A DNA stretch of 64,000 nt from Amoebidium appalachense (Eukaryota > Ichthyosporea), in contig CAVNZM010000007.1 in the NCBI GenBank assembly GCA_963693365.1, positions 3,286,001 to 3,350,000 of the forward strand. Direction: 5' to 3'. The position numbers and the translations under genes were made by a program. Under the pieces are notes generated by a model. The model saw nothing but the letters and a program-made list of their open reading frames with translations, was not told the origin of the DNA and did not search any database. Below, piece after piece: positions 1 through 11,039 of the stretch. Numbering within the stretch: position 1 is the stretch's first letter; each line of letters begins with the position of its first letter.

Positions 1-957
1 CCCACGAGCCCACACACACAGACAGCACACACACACACAACACAGACACCACACACAGACACAGACAGCCAGCACCAGCCCACCGCCCCCCGTAGAAGAC
101 ACCAGAAAAGCCCAGCAGCCAGGCCCCCCCAGAAAAAAAAGCTACTCCCCCCCCCATTGGTTGGGGAGTGCACCAAACATCAGGGTCCCGGCAAAAACAC
201 CCCCCGGGGGGGGGGGGGGAGGGGGTGCACTAACGTCTAGGCAGCCTGCCTGAGTATAGCATCAAGTTGTTATATGGGTTTTTGGTCACCCGTCACATCA
301 ATTTATTGTGTTGGCGCCCTGTGACACCACCTCGGAAGACTGGGGTCACAAGGGTAATTCATCAAACTGTACGAAAAGAATGTGATATCATCACTGTCTG
401 TTTGCCTATCCCCCCCCCCCCCCCCCCCCCCCCCCACCACCACCACTGGGCCCTCCCCCGGGCTCTCCACACCCACACACACGCACCCCCACCCTCTCAA
501 GCTACAGGATGCCATCACCACACACGAAACTAGTATGAATTACAAACGTGCCCCACATCACATCGCACGCACCGGTATACGAATTACTCCATCAACCAAC
601 AGTTCATACGAGTCACGACCTGCCCAGTGTACATACACGTCTTGTTCCATCTTCCCCCACAGACCTCCCCGGGAGGCCTCAGTAAACAGCATACGTTTAC
701 TTAAGCTCCGACAGAAGGTCAATATTCCACCATATCGCCCCCACCGACCACAATCACATATACACAGGAATCGCCTGAAAAATATTGCTAACCGTGCATT
801 TTTGTCCTTAAGCCACGTTTTTGCTCCACCTTCCCCCTCCCACAGGTCCGTCCCTCCCGGGTCGCGTGGTTGCAGGTCCTCTCCCGCAGGTCGGTGTCGC
901 AGGTCCCTCCCGCAGGTCGCCTGTCGAGTTCCCAGGTTTTTTTTTGTATTTTGTTTG

Positions 958-991
<34 letters not shown>

Positions 992-1403
992 TGGGTGCGT
1001 GTGTCTGCTGGCTGCAGATGCACGTTTTCACGTTATGAACCAGCGACTTGGGATTGCTTTAGCACTAGCTATCATCCCCCCACCAATCGTTCAAGCTTTT
1101 CTGCTTCTCTAGACTTAAGTTCTGTCGGCCGTCCTTACTATTTGATGTTTATTTTTGCCACTCTCAGTCAGCCCCCAGTCCCCCCCCCCCCCCCTCGAGT
1201 AGGATGAGATTAGCTGAGTTCACAGTGCCAAGTTGCAAAGTCACAGCTGCTATAAGGCACTAGAGTGGTACCGCTTGTCCTATGGCTGCTTTTTAGTAGG
1301 TAAAGACAAGTGGGTACGCTCTTGTCTAGAAAAGAGAGAAGACCGTGGTCTGGGGCTTTCTATGGCTTCCGCAGTAGTTGGGAGGATAGACTAAATAAAT
1401 ATT
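1..1403. other. Non-coding flank with simple repeats
   Basis: I see no gene here. It holds interrupted CA repeats (1-60), poly-C and poly-G tracts (about 198-222 and 410-435), a T-rich tract followed by a TG repeat (937-990), a short degenerate GCAGGTC-type tandem repeat (845-925) and another poly-C tract (about 1181-1194). The open frames across it are translations of these simple repeats. The sequence is not shared with the second duplication unit, so the duplication breakpoint lies at its right end. Confidence 0.6.
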
Positions 1404-1434
1404 ATAACTACATTTTAAGGATACATTTAGGTTA

Positions 1435-1784
1435 AGGTTTTATTTGTGGAAATTATTGACATAAATATTTTTCTGGGTAAACACGTAGGATGGGTGTTCG
1501 ATACCAACATAACCATGTAGGCTTCATTTCGTGTTTTAGCAGTTAGCGGTTGGCTGCCCGCACACGGGCACCTATTAGCCAGTCAAAACATCAGATACCA
1601 CAGATCACTAGACCGAGTTATGATTGGCTCGGATCAGATTTCACATATCACTAGATCGATTTTTGATTGGCTCAGATCGGTAGGCTTAGGTATATAAGCA
1701 CGACAGTTTTTAGCAGATCAGCAAGCTACAAACACATCTTCTGTGTTTAGCATCCACAGCCTTACAGCTATATATTCCTTTTCA
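1435..1784 (+). repeat. A1 repeat of Ngaro-like element
   Basis: This 350-bp segment is repeated at 6299-6648 (A2), starting AGGTTTTATTTGTGG and ending CCTTTTCA, with no difference that I noticed. It carries the element promoter. Confidence 0.95.
1691..1698 (+). promoter_or_regulatory. TATA box of the Ngaro-like element
   Basis: TATATAAG lies in A1, about 124 bp upstream of the likely Gag start at 1815. A second copy lies in A2. Transcription would begin near 1720, inside A1, which fits the replication scheme of split-repeat elements. Confidence 0.6.
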
Positions 1785-1814
1785 TTCTCCCTATCTTTCC
1801 CTACGCCGGTCAGC

Positions 1815-2988
1815 ATGCCGCCGAAAAAGCGCCAGGCCTCAGCAGCCGCCCCTGCCGCGGCACCTAAGCGCCTGACCCGCAGCGACCTCCGCCACAGGCT
1901 GACCAACGCTCCCGCGGACACTGACGCGCCTCCAGCGGCCCATACCACCACGGACCCGGACCCGCCGGCTACTCTCCCCTCCACTCCTGAAGTCCCCCCT
2001 CAGGCCCCGCCGTCCCCGCAGATGACTTCTCAAGACGCCGTCCTGGCCGCCCTCACCGCCATCAGCACCCAGATGGCTGGCGTCCTGGCTGCTCTCACCA
2101 ACCGCGACCCTCCCGCGCCCCCCGCCGCGCCCTCCACACCCGGGGAGGTTTCCCCGGGGCTGCATCTCGGCCCTGACCTAGACCTACCTGCCCTGCCCGC
2201 GCCCCCCATCACAGGTGAGAACACTGGCGACATTCAGCCGGGCACACTCCCGCTTCCCCCCGCGGATGTGCTGGCAGATTTGCGCGCCAATCGTTTCGTC
2301 GACCTGTATAAGTTCACCCCCGCCGCCCTCCTGGCCCCATCCAAGAAAGGTCAGCATCTGCGCATGGCCGACGACGGCAGCATCGAGACTTTTCGCCAAG
2401 ACAAACCCGTTCCCCTGCGTTCACTCGTCATTTGGATCCAAGCTTGGACCCATTACATGGCCGCCAAGCACCACCTCGGCCTCCCCACGGACAAAGACGT
2501 ACTTTGGACTCAGCACATCACTCGCCTCAGCACCCGATACCCGTGGGCCCAGATCCACAACTATGACGTATACGCCCGCACCGTTGCCCACCAGCAGGGT
2601 CGGGCTCCGATCGAGTGTCCCAACCTGCTCGCCCAACTCCACCAGGATCTCCTCCTGCCACCCACTCTGCTCATCCCGGACGCATGTCAGCGCAGGCTGT
2701 GGCTTCCCCGACCACCCCAGCGCGGCCTGCCCCATGTACCCCAAGCCCGGCTGTGGTCTTGACGGCTTTAAGCCGCCCCACAAGCCCGGCGGGGGTCAAA
2801 CCCCTAACCGCCCTGGCCCGCAACCCGGCCCGGCAAAACCGGCCCGACCCGTGGATCTACCCGCGACGCACTGCAGGAATTTCCACATTAACGGTCGGTC
2901 CTGCGCTAAGCAGCCCTGCCCCTTCTCCCACGTGTGCCCGCTCTGCTCTGGCACACACCCCCGCAAAGACTGCAAGCACAATGCCTAG
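1815..2988 (+). pseudogene. Gag-like ORF of Ngaro-like element (frameshifted)
   Basis: I chose the ATG at 1815 (protein begins MPPKKRQ). The upstream in-frame ATG at 1743 lies inside the terminal repeat and also occurs in A2. The N-terminal part is basic, then rich in Pro and Ala. The first frame runs to a stop at 2762. The C-terminus is in another frame ending at 2988 and contains a Cys/His array (CRNFHINGRSC, then CPFSHVCPLC and H/C residues), like the zinc-knuckle end of DIRS-order Gag proteins. A frame change between roughly 2650 and 2760 is needed to join them. That could be a mutation, a small intron, a programmed shift or a sequencing error. The product would package element RNA. Confidence 0.7.
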
Positions 2989-3268
2989 TCTACGCGCACA
3001 CCCACACACACAGCTCTAGAACATAGGGGTTAGGAGCTAGGACACACGAGTACAGGGAAACGGAGCTCGGGAGAACGGGCCAATAGGGCTGAGTACAAAA
3101 TTTCGCAGGCCAACTACGGCGCCCGCGCGCGTCAAGAATAAATGTCCCTACACAAAGACGTTTATTCTGGCCACTGCACATAATTTTACTCCCCCCCCCA
3201 TCCCACGAGCCCCCCCCCCCCCTTACACTCACCTAGCACTCCCTCCCCCCCCCCCTTCTTCTACCTCT

Positions 3269-3383
3269 GTGTCCGCCCACACCCCCGCGTGCTCGGGCAC
3301 ATTCCCCTGCACAGGGCCCCGCTGCCCTCCCTGCCAACCCTCACTTGGGCCCAGCTGCCCTACTCTAACCCCCCGGGGCCCTG

Positions 3384-3418
<35 letters not shown>

Positions 3419-5098
3419 CTGCCGGGATCTCCCCAAGGGTACACCACCCTTGCTAACCACCCCTTCCCCCGAGGCTCAGACCCGGAGGCCCCGGGCCGCC
3501 CGCTGCCCCAGCACCACATTGACACCTCCCGCCTCCGGGAACTGCTGGCCTCCTACCCGGACCAACCATTCGCCGCACAACTCCTCCACGATGTCGAATT
3601 CGGCGTCGACATCGGCTATCGCGGCCCCTCCACCTCTCGGGTGGGCCCCAACCTACCCACCACCCCGGAGGCAGCTGCCGCTTGGAGATATGCCAAAGAA
3701 GCCCCCCCCCCCCCCCCCGCGCCCCCCCCCTCCCCCGGCCCAATTCTTTGACGAATTTCCGGTCCACCGTTCCTCCCCCATCGGCGCCGTTACCAAGAAA
3801 GGGAACCCCCCCAAGTACCGTCGAATCCACCACCTCTCCTGGCCCCGGGGTAGCAGTGTCAATGACAGCATCACCTACCCCGACGAACTTCAGTACATTC
3901 GCGCCCGGGATGTCACCCAACTCATTCTCGACGCAGGCCCCGGCTGCTACATGGCCGTGGCAGATGTGCAGGCTGCCTTCCGGCACATGCCCATCCGCCC
4001 GGAAGACCACCACTTAATGGCATTCAAATGGCAAGGGCATTTTTACGTTGAAACCAGACTGCCCTTCGGCCTGATATCTAGCCCAGCCATCTGGGAACGG
4101 ATCGCGGCCACCCTACAGTGGCTGGCACACCAGCACGGTATTACCCTCATCCGCCACTACGTAGACGACTGGATTATAGTCGCCCCCACACAAGAGCAGT
4201 GCCAACGTCACCTATCCACCTTCCTGCAACTCTGCCGAGAGCTGCACATTGCCATCTCCGAAGACAAGATGCAGGGCCCGGCTACCCGTGTCGTCTTCAT
4301 CGGTATCGAATTCGACTCCATCACCATGGAGGCACGAATCCCGGCTTCCAAGCTCTCGGACCTACTCGACCTCACTTCCCACCCAAAGTCCACCATCACC
4401 ATTCGGGACCTCCATCCCTCGGCAAACTCACCTGGTGTGCCCAGCTGGTTCCCCCCGGGAGGGCGTTCTCCCAGCGCCTATGGGCCCTTCTCCGGACCCA
4501 CCCACACCTTGCCGGCCACCACCACATACGACTGACTGCTGCCGCCCGGGCCGACATAGCCGAATGGCACCAGTTCCTCACATCATGGAATGGGGTGCAC
4601 CTCATCACACCCCCCACATACACTACCCTGGCCACTGATGCTGCCGGATCGGTGGGTCTAGGAGGCCACTGGCTCGACCAATGGTTCTTCATGCCCTGGT
4701 CCCCCTCCACCCAAGCCCTCTATGCTCATGAGGGTAAACTCGGTTCTTCCGTCATCGAACTCCTGGCCATCGCAGCCGCCGTGGCCCTCTGGGCCCCCTC
4801 CTGGTCCACCCACCATGTCCGTATTTTATGCGACAACACGGGTGCTGTGTCTGACCTGCACTCCCGGTCTTCCCCCCACCCCGTGATGGCCAAACTTATT
4901 CGGTTCATCACCCGCATGGAAATGCAATACCAATTTACGTTACAGGCATCCTACCTACCAGGACCCCTCAACCATCTGGCCGATGCCATTTCTCGTAACC
5001 AACTTCCCCGGGCCCGACGACTCCGACCTTCCCTGCAACCGGAGCCCTGCCCCTTCCCCTCCTGGGTCCACGAGTTCCTATCCCTTCCCTTGGGCTAA
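3269..5098 (+). pseudogene. Reverse transcriptase - RNase H ORF of Ngaro-like element (two frame breaks)
   Basis: The leader segment (3269 to about 3700) is Pro-rich and breaks at a poly-C tract near 3697-3735. The RT domain follows in a new frame to about 4420. It includes motif-A-like ADVQAAFRHMPI, the strand before motif B (LPFGLISSPA) and the catalytic YVDD at 4158-4169. A second frame change near 4415-4425 leads to the RNase H domain with acidic residues in TDAAGS, SSVIELLA, CDNTG and LADAIS, ending at the stop at 5098. The enzyme would copy element RNA to cDNA and degrade the template. RNase H and recombinase ORFs overlap. The catalytic motifs are all present, so the breaks are recent or are artefacts at homopolymers. 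Confidence 0.85.
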
Positions 5099-6182
5099 CC
5101 CCCCCCCCCCCCCCCCCCCAGATCTCCCGTTCCGGAGCAACACTGGCAGATTGGCCCCCCACTTTGCTCCGGCCGAGCTGCTTCGAGCCACCACTACCCT
5201 TCAGGAATGCCAGGCCCTGAGTCTCAACCTCGACTCTCGGGCCTTTTACTCCCGGGTGCAAAAAGTGTTCATCGATTTCTGTGTGGCATCTCGGCTGCAA
5301 TCCTCCTCCGGGTCCTCCCTCCCGGCCTCCCCACACACCGTGCAACTTTTTCTCGCCTGGTGTGCCCAACGAGGGGTACAGGCCTCTTCCTTAACCGGCT
5401 ACAATTCGGCCATCACCAGGCTCCACCTCGACATGGGCCTCCCTGCTCCCTACCCCCACGACAAGTCTCTGGCCTGGTTCCTACGGGGGGTGGGCCGATG
5501 GCAGCTTTCTCACAACATCCGACCCCGCTCATCCACCAGGGAACCCCTCCTCCCCTCCCACCTCCGCCTACTCCATGGCCAGTGCCCCACCAAGGCCTCC
5601 TCGGCCAATCTCCGGCTATGGACGGCCCACATCGTCGGTTTCTGTGGTCTCCTCCGTTCAGGGGAATTTACCTCCAAGACCCTGACTTCTTTCGACCCGT
5701 CCCGTCACGTTAAACGGAAGGACGTGACCTTCAGCTACACCCCCACCGGTACTTTGTCCCATGCCACCCTCCACCTGCCAACCTCTAAGACGGATGTACA
5801 GGCCCGAGGTGTCAACGTCACCCTAGCTGCCCTGCCCCTCACCCACTTCTCCCCAGCCCATCTCCTCCGGCAGTTCCTGGATACAACGTCCGGTCAACCC
5901 GACGACCCCCTCTTCAGTCTCGGTGGCATCCCCTACACCAAGAGTGCTTTCTCTGCCGATTTCCGTGCCCTCCTCTCCCGGGCAGGCCTCTCACCCTCCC
6001 GGTTTGCCGGACACAGCCTCCGCATCGGGGGGGCCACAGCACTGGCTGAGGCCGGGGTCGACGACTCCCGGATCAAACAACTCGGCAGGTGGTCCTCCGA
6101 CTGCTTCCTGATCTATACCCGACTTCGTCCGGCCTCCATTGCTGCCACCACCACACGTGTATTCGCCTCTATTCTTAAGTGA
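4983..6182 (+). CDS. Tyrosine recombinase of Ngaro-like element
   Basis: A 399-residue open frame, the first 35 to 40 residues of which overlap the RNase H ORF in another frame. The real product may begin near 5110 or be made by frameshift at the poly-C tract 5099-5119. The catalytic set of the family is visible: first Arg in LLRSGEF (codon 5655), the HxxR box HSLRIGG (His at 6012, Arg at 6021), a Trp in GRWSSD and the nucleophile Tyr in LIYTR (6114). It would integrate the circular cDNA by site-specific recombination, which is why no target duplication is seen. This is the only element frame that looks intact. Confidence 0.9.
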   Translation: MPFLVTNFPGPDDSDLPCNRSPAPSPPGSTSSYPFPWANPPPPPPPDLPFRSNTGRLAPHFAPAELLRATTTLQECQALSLNLDSRAFYSRVQKVFIDFCVASRLQSSSGSSLPASPHTVQLFLAWCAQRGVQASSLTGYNSAITRLHLDMGLPAPYPHDKSLAWFLRGVGRWQLSHNIRPRSSTREPLLPSHLRLLHGQCPTKASSANLRLWTAHIVGFCGLLRSGEFTSKTLTSFDPSRHVKRKDVTFSYTPTGTLSHATLHLPTSKTDVQARGVNVTLAALPLTHFSPAHLLRQFLDTTSGQPDDPLFSLGGIPYTKSAFSADFRALLSRAGLSPSRFAGHSLRIGGATALAEAGVDDSRIKQLGRWSSDCFLIYTRLRPASIAATTTRVFASILK

Positions 6183-6210
6183 AACCTTTGGAGCAAGCAT
6201 ACTGCTCTCG

Positions 6211-6298
6211 TGCCGTGGTTTACAACCATTGCAGGTTCACTTTCGTCCAAGGGGATGTCCCCCTAGAGGCAACACACGTCCCGGAGTAGTTTTCATAG
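6211..6298 (+). repeat. B1 repeat of Ngaro-like element
   Basis: 88 bp starting TGCCGTGGTTTACAACC and ending TTTTCATAG, repeated at 6779-6866 (B2). It abuts A2 directly, giving the internal B1-A2 junction that is diagnostic of split direct repeats. Confidence 0.95.
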
Positions 6299-6648
6299 AG
6301 GTTTTATTTGTGGAAATTATTGACATAAATATTTTTCTGGGTAAACACGTAGGATGGGTGTTCGATACCAACATAACCATGTAGGCTTCATTTCGTGTTT
6401 TAGCAGTTAGCGGTTGGCTGCCCGCACACGGGCACCTATTAGCCAGTCAAAACATCAGATACCACAGATCACTAGACCGAGTTATGATTGGCTCGGATCA
6501 GATTTCACATATCACTAGATCGATTTTTGATTGGCTCAGATCGGTAGGCTTAGGTATATAAGCACGACAGTTTTTAGCAGATCAGCAAGCTACAAACACA
6601 TCTTCTGTGTTTAGCATCCACAGCCTTACAGCTATATATTCCTTTTCA
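6299..6648 (+). repeat. A2 repeat of Ngaro-like element
   Basis: Second copy of the 350-bp A repeat, including the TATA box. It is followed by a 130-bp tail (6649-6778) unique to the 3' end, with a CA-rich start and an AATAAA-like stretch near 6757. Confidence 0.95.
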
Positions 6649-6778
6649 CCCACCCACCTACACCCACACACAACCCCCATTGATCCACACATACGTGCTG
6701 TTTTTTCACGGGGCGAAGACTTCCCCCGTTTTTTGGGCACATGGACCTCACGGATCAATAAATTGATGACTGGGGGCT

Positions 6779-6866
6779 TGCCGTGGTTTACAACCATTGC
6801 AGGTTCACTTTCGTCCAAGGGGATGTCCCCCTAGAGGCAACACACGTCCCGGAGTAGTTTTCATAG
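6779..6866 (+). repeat. B2 repeat of Ngaro-like element
   Basis: Second copy of the 88-bp B repeat. The element ends at G6866 and the host sequence ACCACAACAT resumes, matching the empty site in unit B. Confidence 0.95.
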
Positions 6867-8640
6867 ACCACAACATATCTGTAATATATCTCTGCAAATT
6901 CTTCAAGAGGTGTTAAGTATGCCACATATATTCATTAAAGATGGATATTGGTGATCGAAAAGCGCTCTTGTAGACGGCTGACCGATAGCTTACAGATATG
7001 CTGGGGATATCTGTTTAGTAAAAGTTCATAAATATTGTCTTTTTATAGATTCGTTTAAGACTGTCACATAACAAAGACGGCTCTAAGATATGCTTTAGGG
7101 AGGAAACAGATGGAACACGGGATAGGGTTTCGCCGGGTTACAGATATGCTAAAGGTACAATAAGGACGTACTTACAGAGATGTCTTTAATAGCGCCTGCT
7201 AAAGCCGGACGGCCCCCGTTAGGGATAGCTTGGAGTCATCTCTAACTAATAACGGTTATAAAGGGTATTGTTCAGGATGGGTTACGGGTTTAGGATGTCC
7301 CAGAGTGGTTTGAGACGGGAAAAAGATGCCGGGAGATGTTTGCTGATGTATATATATGTCGAACTGGGATGGCAACCCAGTATAAATCATTATCTATAGC
7401 CATGGCGAGCTGGTTGACTGCCAGTCTAAACCTAGTCCACGGGATGCACCTTCCTCGTGTCTTAACTGGTTGACTACCCGTCTATAAATCAGTCCACAAG
7501 ATGTTCATGCCTTGTGTTTACCTGGGTGGTCCCCAGTATAAAACATTAGCCACCAACACGTCACACATACTACACTAGTGTTTCCTTTATATATATCTAT
7601 ATCGACGATAACCACCATGACTTCATGTTCCGAGTCTTCCGAGGCAACCGTCGTTGTGTGCCTCTTCCGTTTTGGTTTTCTCCTTCCCAACTTAAGGATC
7701 TTCGGTTTGCATCCTCGAGTGGGGAGACTTGTGTGTGACGGCCCCCATGTGTTAGGACCTCATCTACCGTCACATCAACAGACACGAGAACACAAACTTC
7801 AACCCCTTGAGTGGGGATGTTGGAATACGTCACTACGTATCACAGCAAGAGCCTTGAAGTATGTATGTGTCTTAGCTTTGTTTGTATTCGTGTCTGCTTT
7901 CCTCCTTTGTGCTCTCTCCCTTTTCTCTTTTCTTTCTCTCTCTCTCTCTCTCTCTCTCTCCCCCCCCCCCCCCCCCCCCCCCCGTATCTCTCTCTCTCCC
8001 TTGTTTCTGTGTGCACAGATATCTGTAGATCTGTGCACACCTGGCTCTCTTGCCTGATAAGAACTTATTGTATTTTATTTCTGTTTGCTCTCCTATGTTT
8101 ATCTGAGAGGTAGCGTGATTGGCTAGCTACATTCGTTGTCTTTCTTTTTAAATTATTTCAAAGTAGCTTAGTTTCAGTTCTCAATAGGATGGCTCGCCAA
8201 TAGTCGCGAGCAAGTACATCTGTAGATCGTGTTGTGCATTCCTGTCTATTAATATATGTGTTGTGATTGGACAATAGATACATATGGAATTCGGTTTATT
8301 GCAATGTGTCTTCACTTTGAGGGTACCGTGTGCATATTGCCAATATATTGAGCATGTGATTGAGGTATCAATAAAGTTATTGTTAATATGTGCAGTAATA
8401 GTGACAATATATATGTAATTACTTAATTTATTTAAGTAAGAGCTTCCAAACTTTAGTTAAGTCGGAAGTTGGAATGCGTATGCTCTGTCGGAATGTGTTT
8501 TTCTATCTTCTGATAGAACCGATTGGTTCTCCCCCTTTAGGTGTGATAAGCTGATAAGTCGCAAGTACAAAAAGAACCGAGAGCACAATAAAGGATCACT
8601 TGTTGTTTGAAATCTTTCAATGTCTCGTGAACAACTCTGA
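6867..8640. other. Intergenic region of unit A, no recognised gene
   Basis: This is conserved nearly base for base in unit B (42773-44532), but I recognise no protein. It contains an array of hairpin plus TATAAA-like units (7364-7543), a CT tract followed by poly-C (7938-7983), and a short palindrome around 8011-8040 (GTGCACAGAT pairing with ATCTGTGCAC). Open frames near 7578-8057 run into the CT/C tract and change frame between the two units, so they are not convincing genes. Confidence 0.6.
7364..7543 (+). repeat. Array of four hairpin/TATAAA-like units
   Basis: Four degenerate units of about 55 bp each carry a short inverted repeat followed by an A/T motif: CTGGG..CCCAG then TATAAAT (7364-7387), CTGG..CCAG then TCTAAAC (7410-7431), CTGG..CCCG then TCTATAAATC (7466-7490), and CTGGG..CCCCAG then TATAAAA (7522-7543). 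The array is conserved in unit B (about 43264-43445), where unit 3 has a perfect CTGG..CCAG arm. Function unknown; it may be a promoter array or an element end. Confidence 0.6.
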
Positions 8641-8717
8641 TTGCCCTCTCTTTATTGTGTTAGTCGTGTTTTACATGACACCTCTGTGCACTCTGCTCCC
8701 TTAAACCGTAACAAAAC

Positions 8718-8973
<256 letters not shown>

Positions 8974-8979
8974 GGGGGG

Positions 8980-9825
8980 TTATATGTGTGTGTGTCTGGG
9001 GGTGTGTGCTCCCTCGGTAGCAGTAGCTTCTAGTGGATTCGGTCCAGTGGGCCGAGTCGGGTTTGTGCATTTTGGGACGATTCGATCCGGTATTGTGTAG
9101 TGTGGGTCGAGCCAATAAAGCGATGAAAGCAAGTATAAGTTATAAATACGTGCAGGGGGGCCAAATCGATTCATACTAGCAAGCCGGCACAAGCTTTCCT
9201 TTTGAGACAGGCCCTGGGGCTCACCTAGTCTAGCGGGAGTGGTGTTTGGTAACAAGAGAGCATCGGGATATTCCTTCCTACCACCACCAGCATAATCACC
9301 GAGATCTATTAAATCATCAACAATAAAGTTAGTGCATGTATCTACTACGAGATGTGAATCTGGTCTGGCTTGTGCAGATTCTAATAGGCACATATATATA
9401 GGGTGTTTCATTGCATAGCATACACATAGATCAACTCTACCCCACTGTGACTTGAGCTGGGATAGACGGAGGCGAAAGGTGGGAGGAGGAGGGGGGAGCA
9501 GATCAAGGGAGATCTTAGGTAGGAAAAGGATAGGAGAGTGGTCAGATGACCTAGAGAGGTTAGGGGGGAGAGAGAGTTTTGACATGGTTGATGGCCAAAA
9601 GGCCACTCCCCAGTCGGTGTTGTGGGCATGGGATATTTGAGGGAGCCGCAAAGTGTGACTTTGGACATACCTTGCTAAAGGGATAGCGCGCTCCGGGGGC
9701 TTAGATGGGTACCCGACACTCACTTGCAGTGTGTCTGTGTGGTGGAGTCGCGTGTTAAAACCACCTAAAATAACAGTGGACATTGGTAACTGTGACAACT
9801 CGTGAGTCAATTCGGCAACCGACAT
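8980..9825 (-). pseudogene. Non-LTR retrotransposon endonuclease fragment, unit A
   Basis: A minus-strand frame shows the C-terminal half of an AP-endonuclease-like (EEP) domain: ILGGFNTRLHH, then DWGVAFWPST, then SSDHSPILFL. In active enzymes of this family the first motif is GDFN and the last ends in a catalytic SDH. Here the Asp of GDFN is Gly, so the fragment would be inactive. A long linker with no reverse-transcriptase motif follows and runs into the CA/G simple repeats. Relative to unit B, a 4-nt deletion near 9914 breaks the frame upstream, so unit A has lost the N-terminal part. It is a relic older than the duplication. Confidence 0.75.
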
Positions 9826-9953
9826 AGATGGTGGGTAATATACAAAAGTAAAAACATTAGAAACTCTATAGAAACCGAGAATTCCGTTTTTACACGTATT
9901 ACAGGAGCCCTCGAGTTGTCATAGATATCTAAGGGAAACCTGCCAGTGGCACG

Positions 9954-10283
9954 ATGGCTTTGCGCGTGCACGTGTCGGCTCAGCAGGTGCCCCAGGAGAT
10001 TTCGTTCACCAAGAAGGAGCTTGATGAGTTTATGAGCGGGAAGAAAAAGGAGTCCAGCTGGAGTGTCTGCTCATTTCTGAAGGACTACCGTGAGAAGAAC
10101 AAGACCTTCCCGACAACGTTGGTTTTCCTGATGCATGCCCTCAGGGTGGAAGAGCCTATGTGGTCAGCATGTCGAGAAGGTATGACGGTATGGCGTTTAG
10201 CTGATAGAAGTTGCATGCGTGTACTCTTTTTTATAGAGCATTGGGTTAACTTGAAAAAAAAGAGGGGAGGGTTGGTTGGCTAG
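9954..10283 (+). CDS. Hypothetical 109-aa ORF, unit A
   Basis: The protein starts MALRVHVSAQQVP and is Lys-rich. It is conserved in unit B (45802-46131) with one substitution that I noticed (Asn to Lys near the end). I do not recognise a domain. A GGTATG after the codons for SACRE (about 10176) could be a splice donor, so the last third may be intronic. It starts on the opposite strand to the endonuclease relic and lies directly upstream of the DIRS-like relic, so it may be a retroelement Gag remnant rather than a host gene. Confidence 0.35.
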   Translation: MALRVHVSAQQVPQEISFTKKELDEFMSGKKKESSWSVCSFLKDYREKNKTFPTTLVFLMHALRVEEPMWSACREGMTVWRLADRSCMRVLFFIEHWVNLKKKRGGLVG

Positions 10284-10317
10284 TACTATTGGAAACGTGC
10301 ATGATCATTTGTACGCT

Positions 10318-10960
10318 GGCAGTCAGACGCCCAGACCGCGTTGGGCGCGGTGCGCAAAAAGGGACAGCAGCAGCAGCCCCGCCATGCAGCGAGTGCTATG
10401 GCAACTGCTGCAGTTGACATATAATATGTGTTTGGAAAAGGGGCTCCCCTGGCCCCAAGAGCTGTCGTATTACATTCCGGGCGAAGTGAACGACCGTGCG
10501 GATTGGTTGTCGCGGATTGATCCCCGCCATGATTGGTCGGTTACCCCTGCGGGGTTCGAGCGTATCGAGCAGACACTCGGATTGCACACGGCGGTGGATC
10601 GGTTTGCTACACCCGTGACAGCAGTCAAACCCACGTTTCACACATGGACCGCGGTGGTCCCCGTGAACGGTGGGCAGGATGGGCTTGCCGCCGCATGGCA
10701 GCCCCAGCTGGTGGGCGCCACCGTTTCCGTTGATCAAGCGGACAGTGGCGAAGATTCAGCGGGAATGTGCGCAGGGAATATTAGTGGTCCCGGTGTGGGA
10801 CACCGCCTTCAAGTTATGGTGGCCGGTGGTGCAAGGGATGGCACAGGCCCACACGGACCTAGCCCCCGAAGAAGTGGTGTTTCCGGTTGGTGTCCGGTCT
10901 TGGCGAATGCCAGTGCGTGCCTTCCTATTGGACGGCAGCACCCGCCCCCCTTCATGATTG
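10318..10960 (+). pseudogene. DIRS-type RNase H and connector remnant, unit A
   Basis: Recognisable pieces are the RNase H C-terminal half (YYIPGEVNDRADWLSR, then DRFAT) and, in another frame, the connector segment PPFPLIKRTVAKIQ then GILVVPVWD that follows RNase H in DIRS1-like elements. The frame change between them (about 10660-10690) is present in both units and so predates the duplication. Unit A has a further 4-nt expansion in an AGC-repeat stretch near 10364-10380 that breaks the upstream SDAQAAL segment, intact in unit B. No terminal repeats or recombinase were found around it. Confidence 0.8.
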
Positions 10961-11039
10961 GATGAAAATCACTCGCCGCGCCGCTCCTGCCATCCAGCTT
11001 TGTGTATTATTTCTGTAAAATAAGAATGTGGTCGCAGAT

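Larger units (their letters stand above)
1435..6866 (+). mobile_element. Ngaro-like tyrosine-recombinase retrotransposon (5,432 bp)
   Basis: The element has split direct repeats in the order A1 (1435-1784), coding region, B1 (6211-6298), A2 (6299-6648), short tail, B2 (6779-6866). It encodes a Gag-like protein with a Cys/His-rich C-terminus, a reverse transcriptase with a YVDD box, an RNase H and a tyrosine recombinase. Split direct repeats with a tyrosine recombinase and no methyltransferase domain match the Ngaro group of DIRS-order elements. The second duplication unit has the empty site at 42772/42773, so both boundaries are exact to about one base. There is no target-site duplication, as expected for recombinase-mediated insertion. 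The frames are broken in at least three places, so this copy looks non-autonomous unless the breaks are sequencing errors at poly-C tracts. Confidence 0.95.

Noticed and set aside
7578-8057. 159-aa frame starting MTSCSESSEATVV
   Set aside because: The N-terminal part is shared by the two units, but the frame runs into the CT/poly-C tract and the unit B version stops early. No domain is recognisable.
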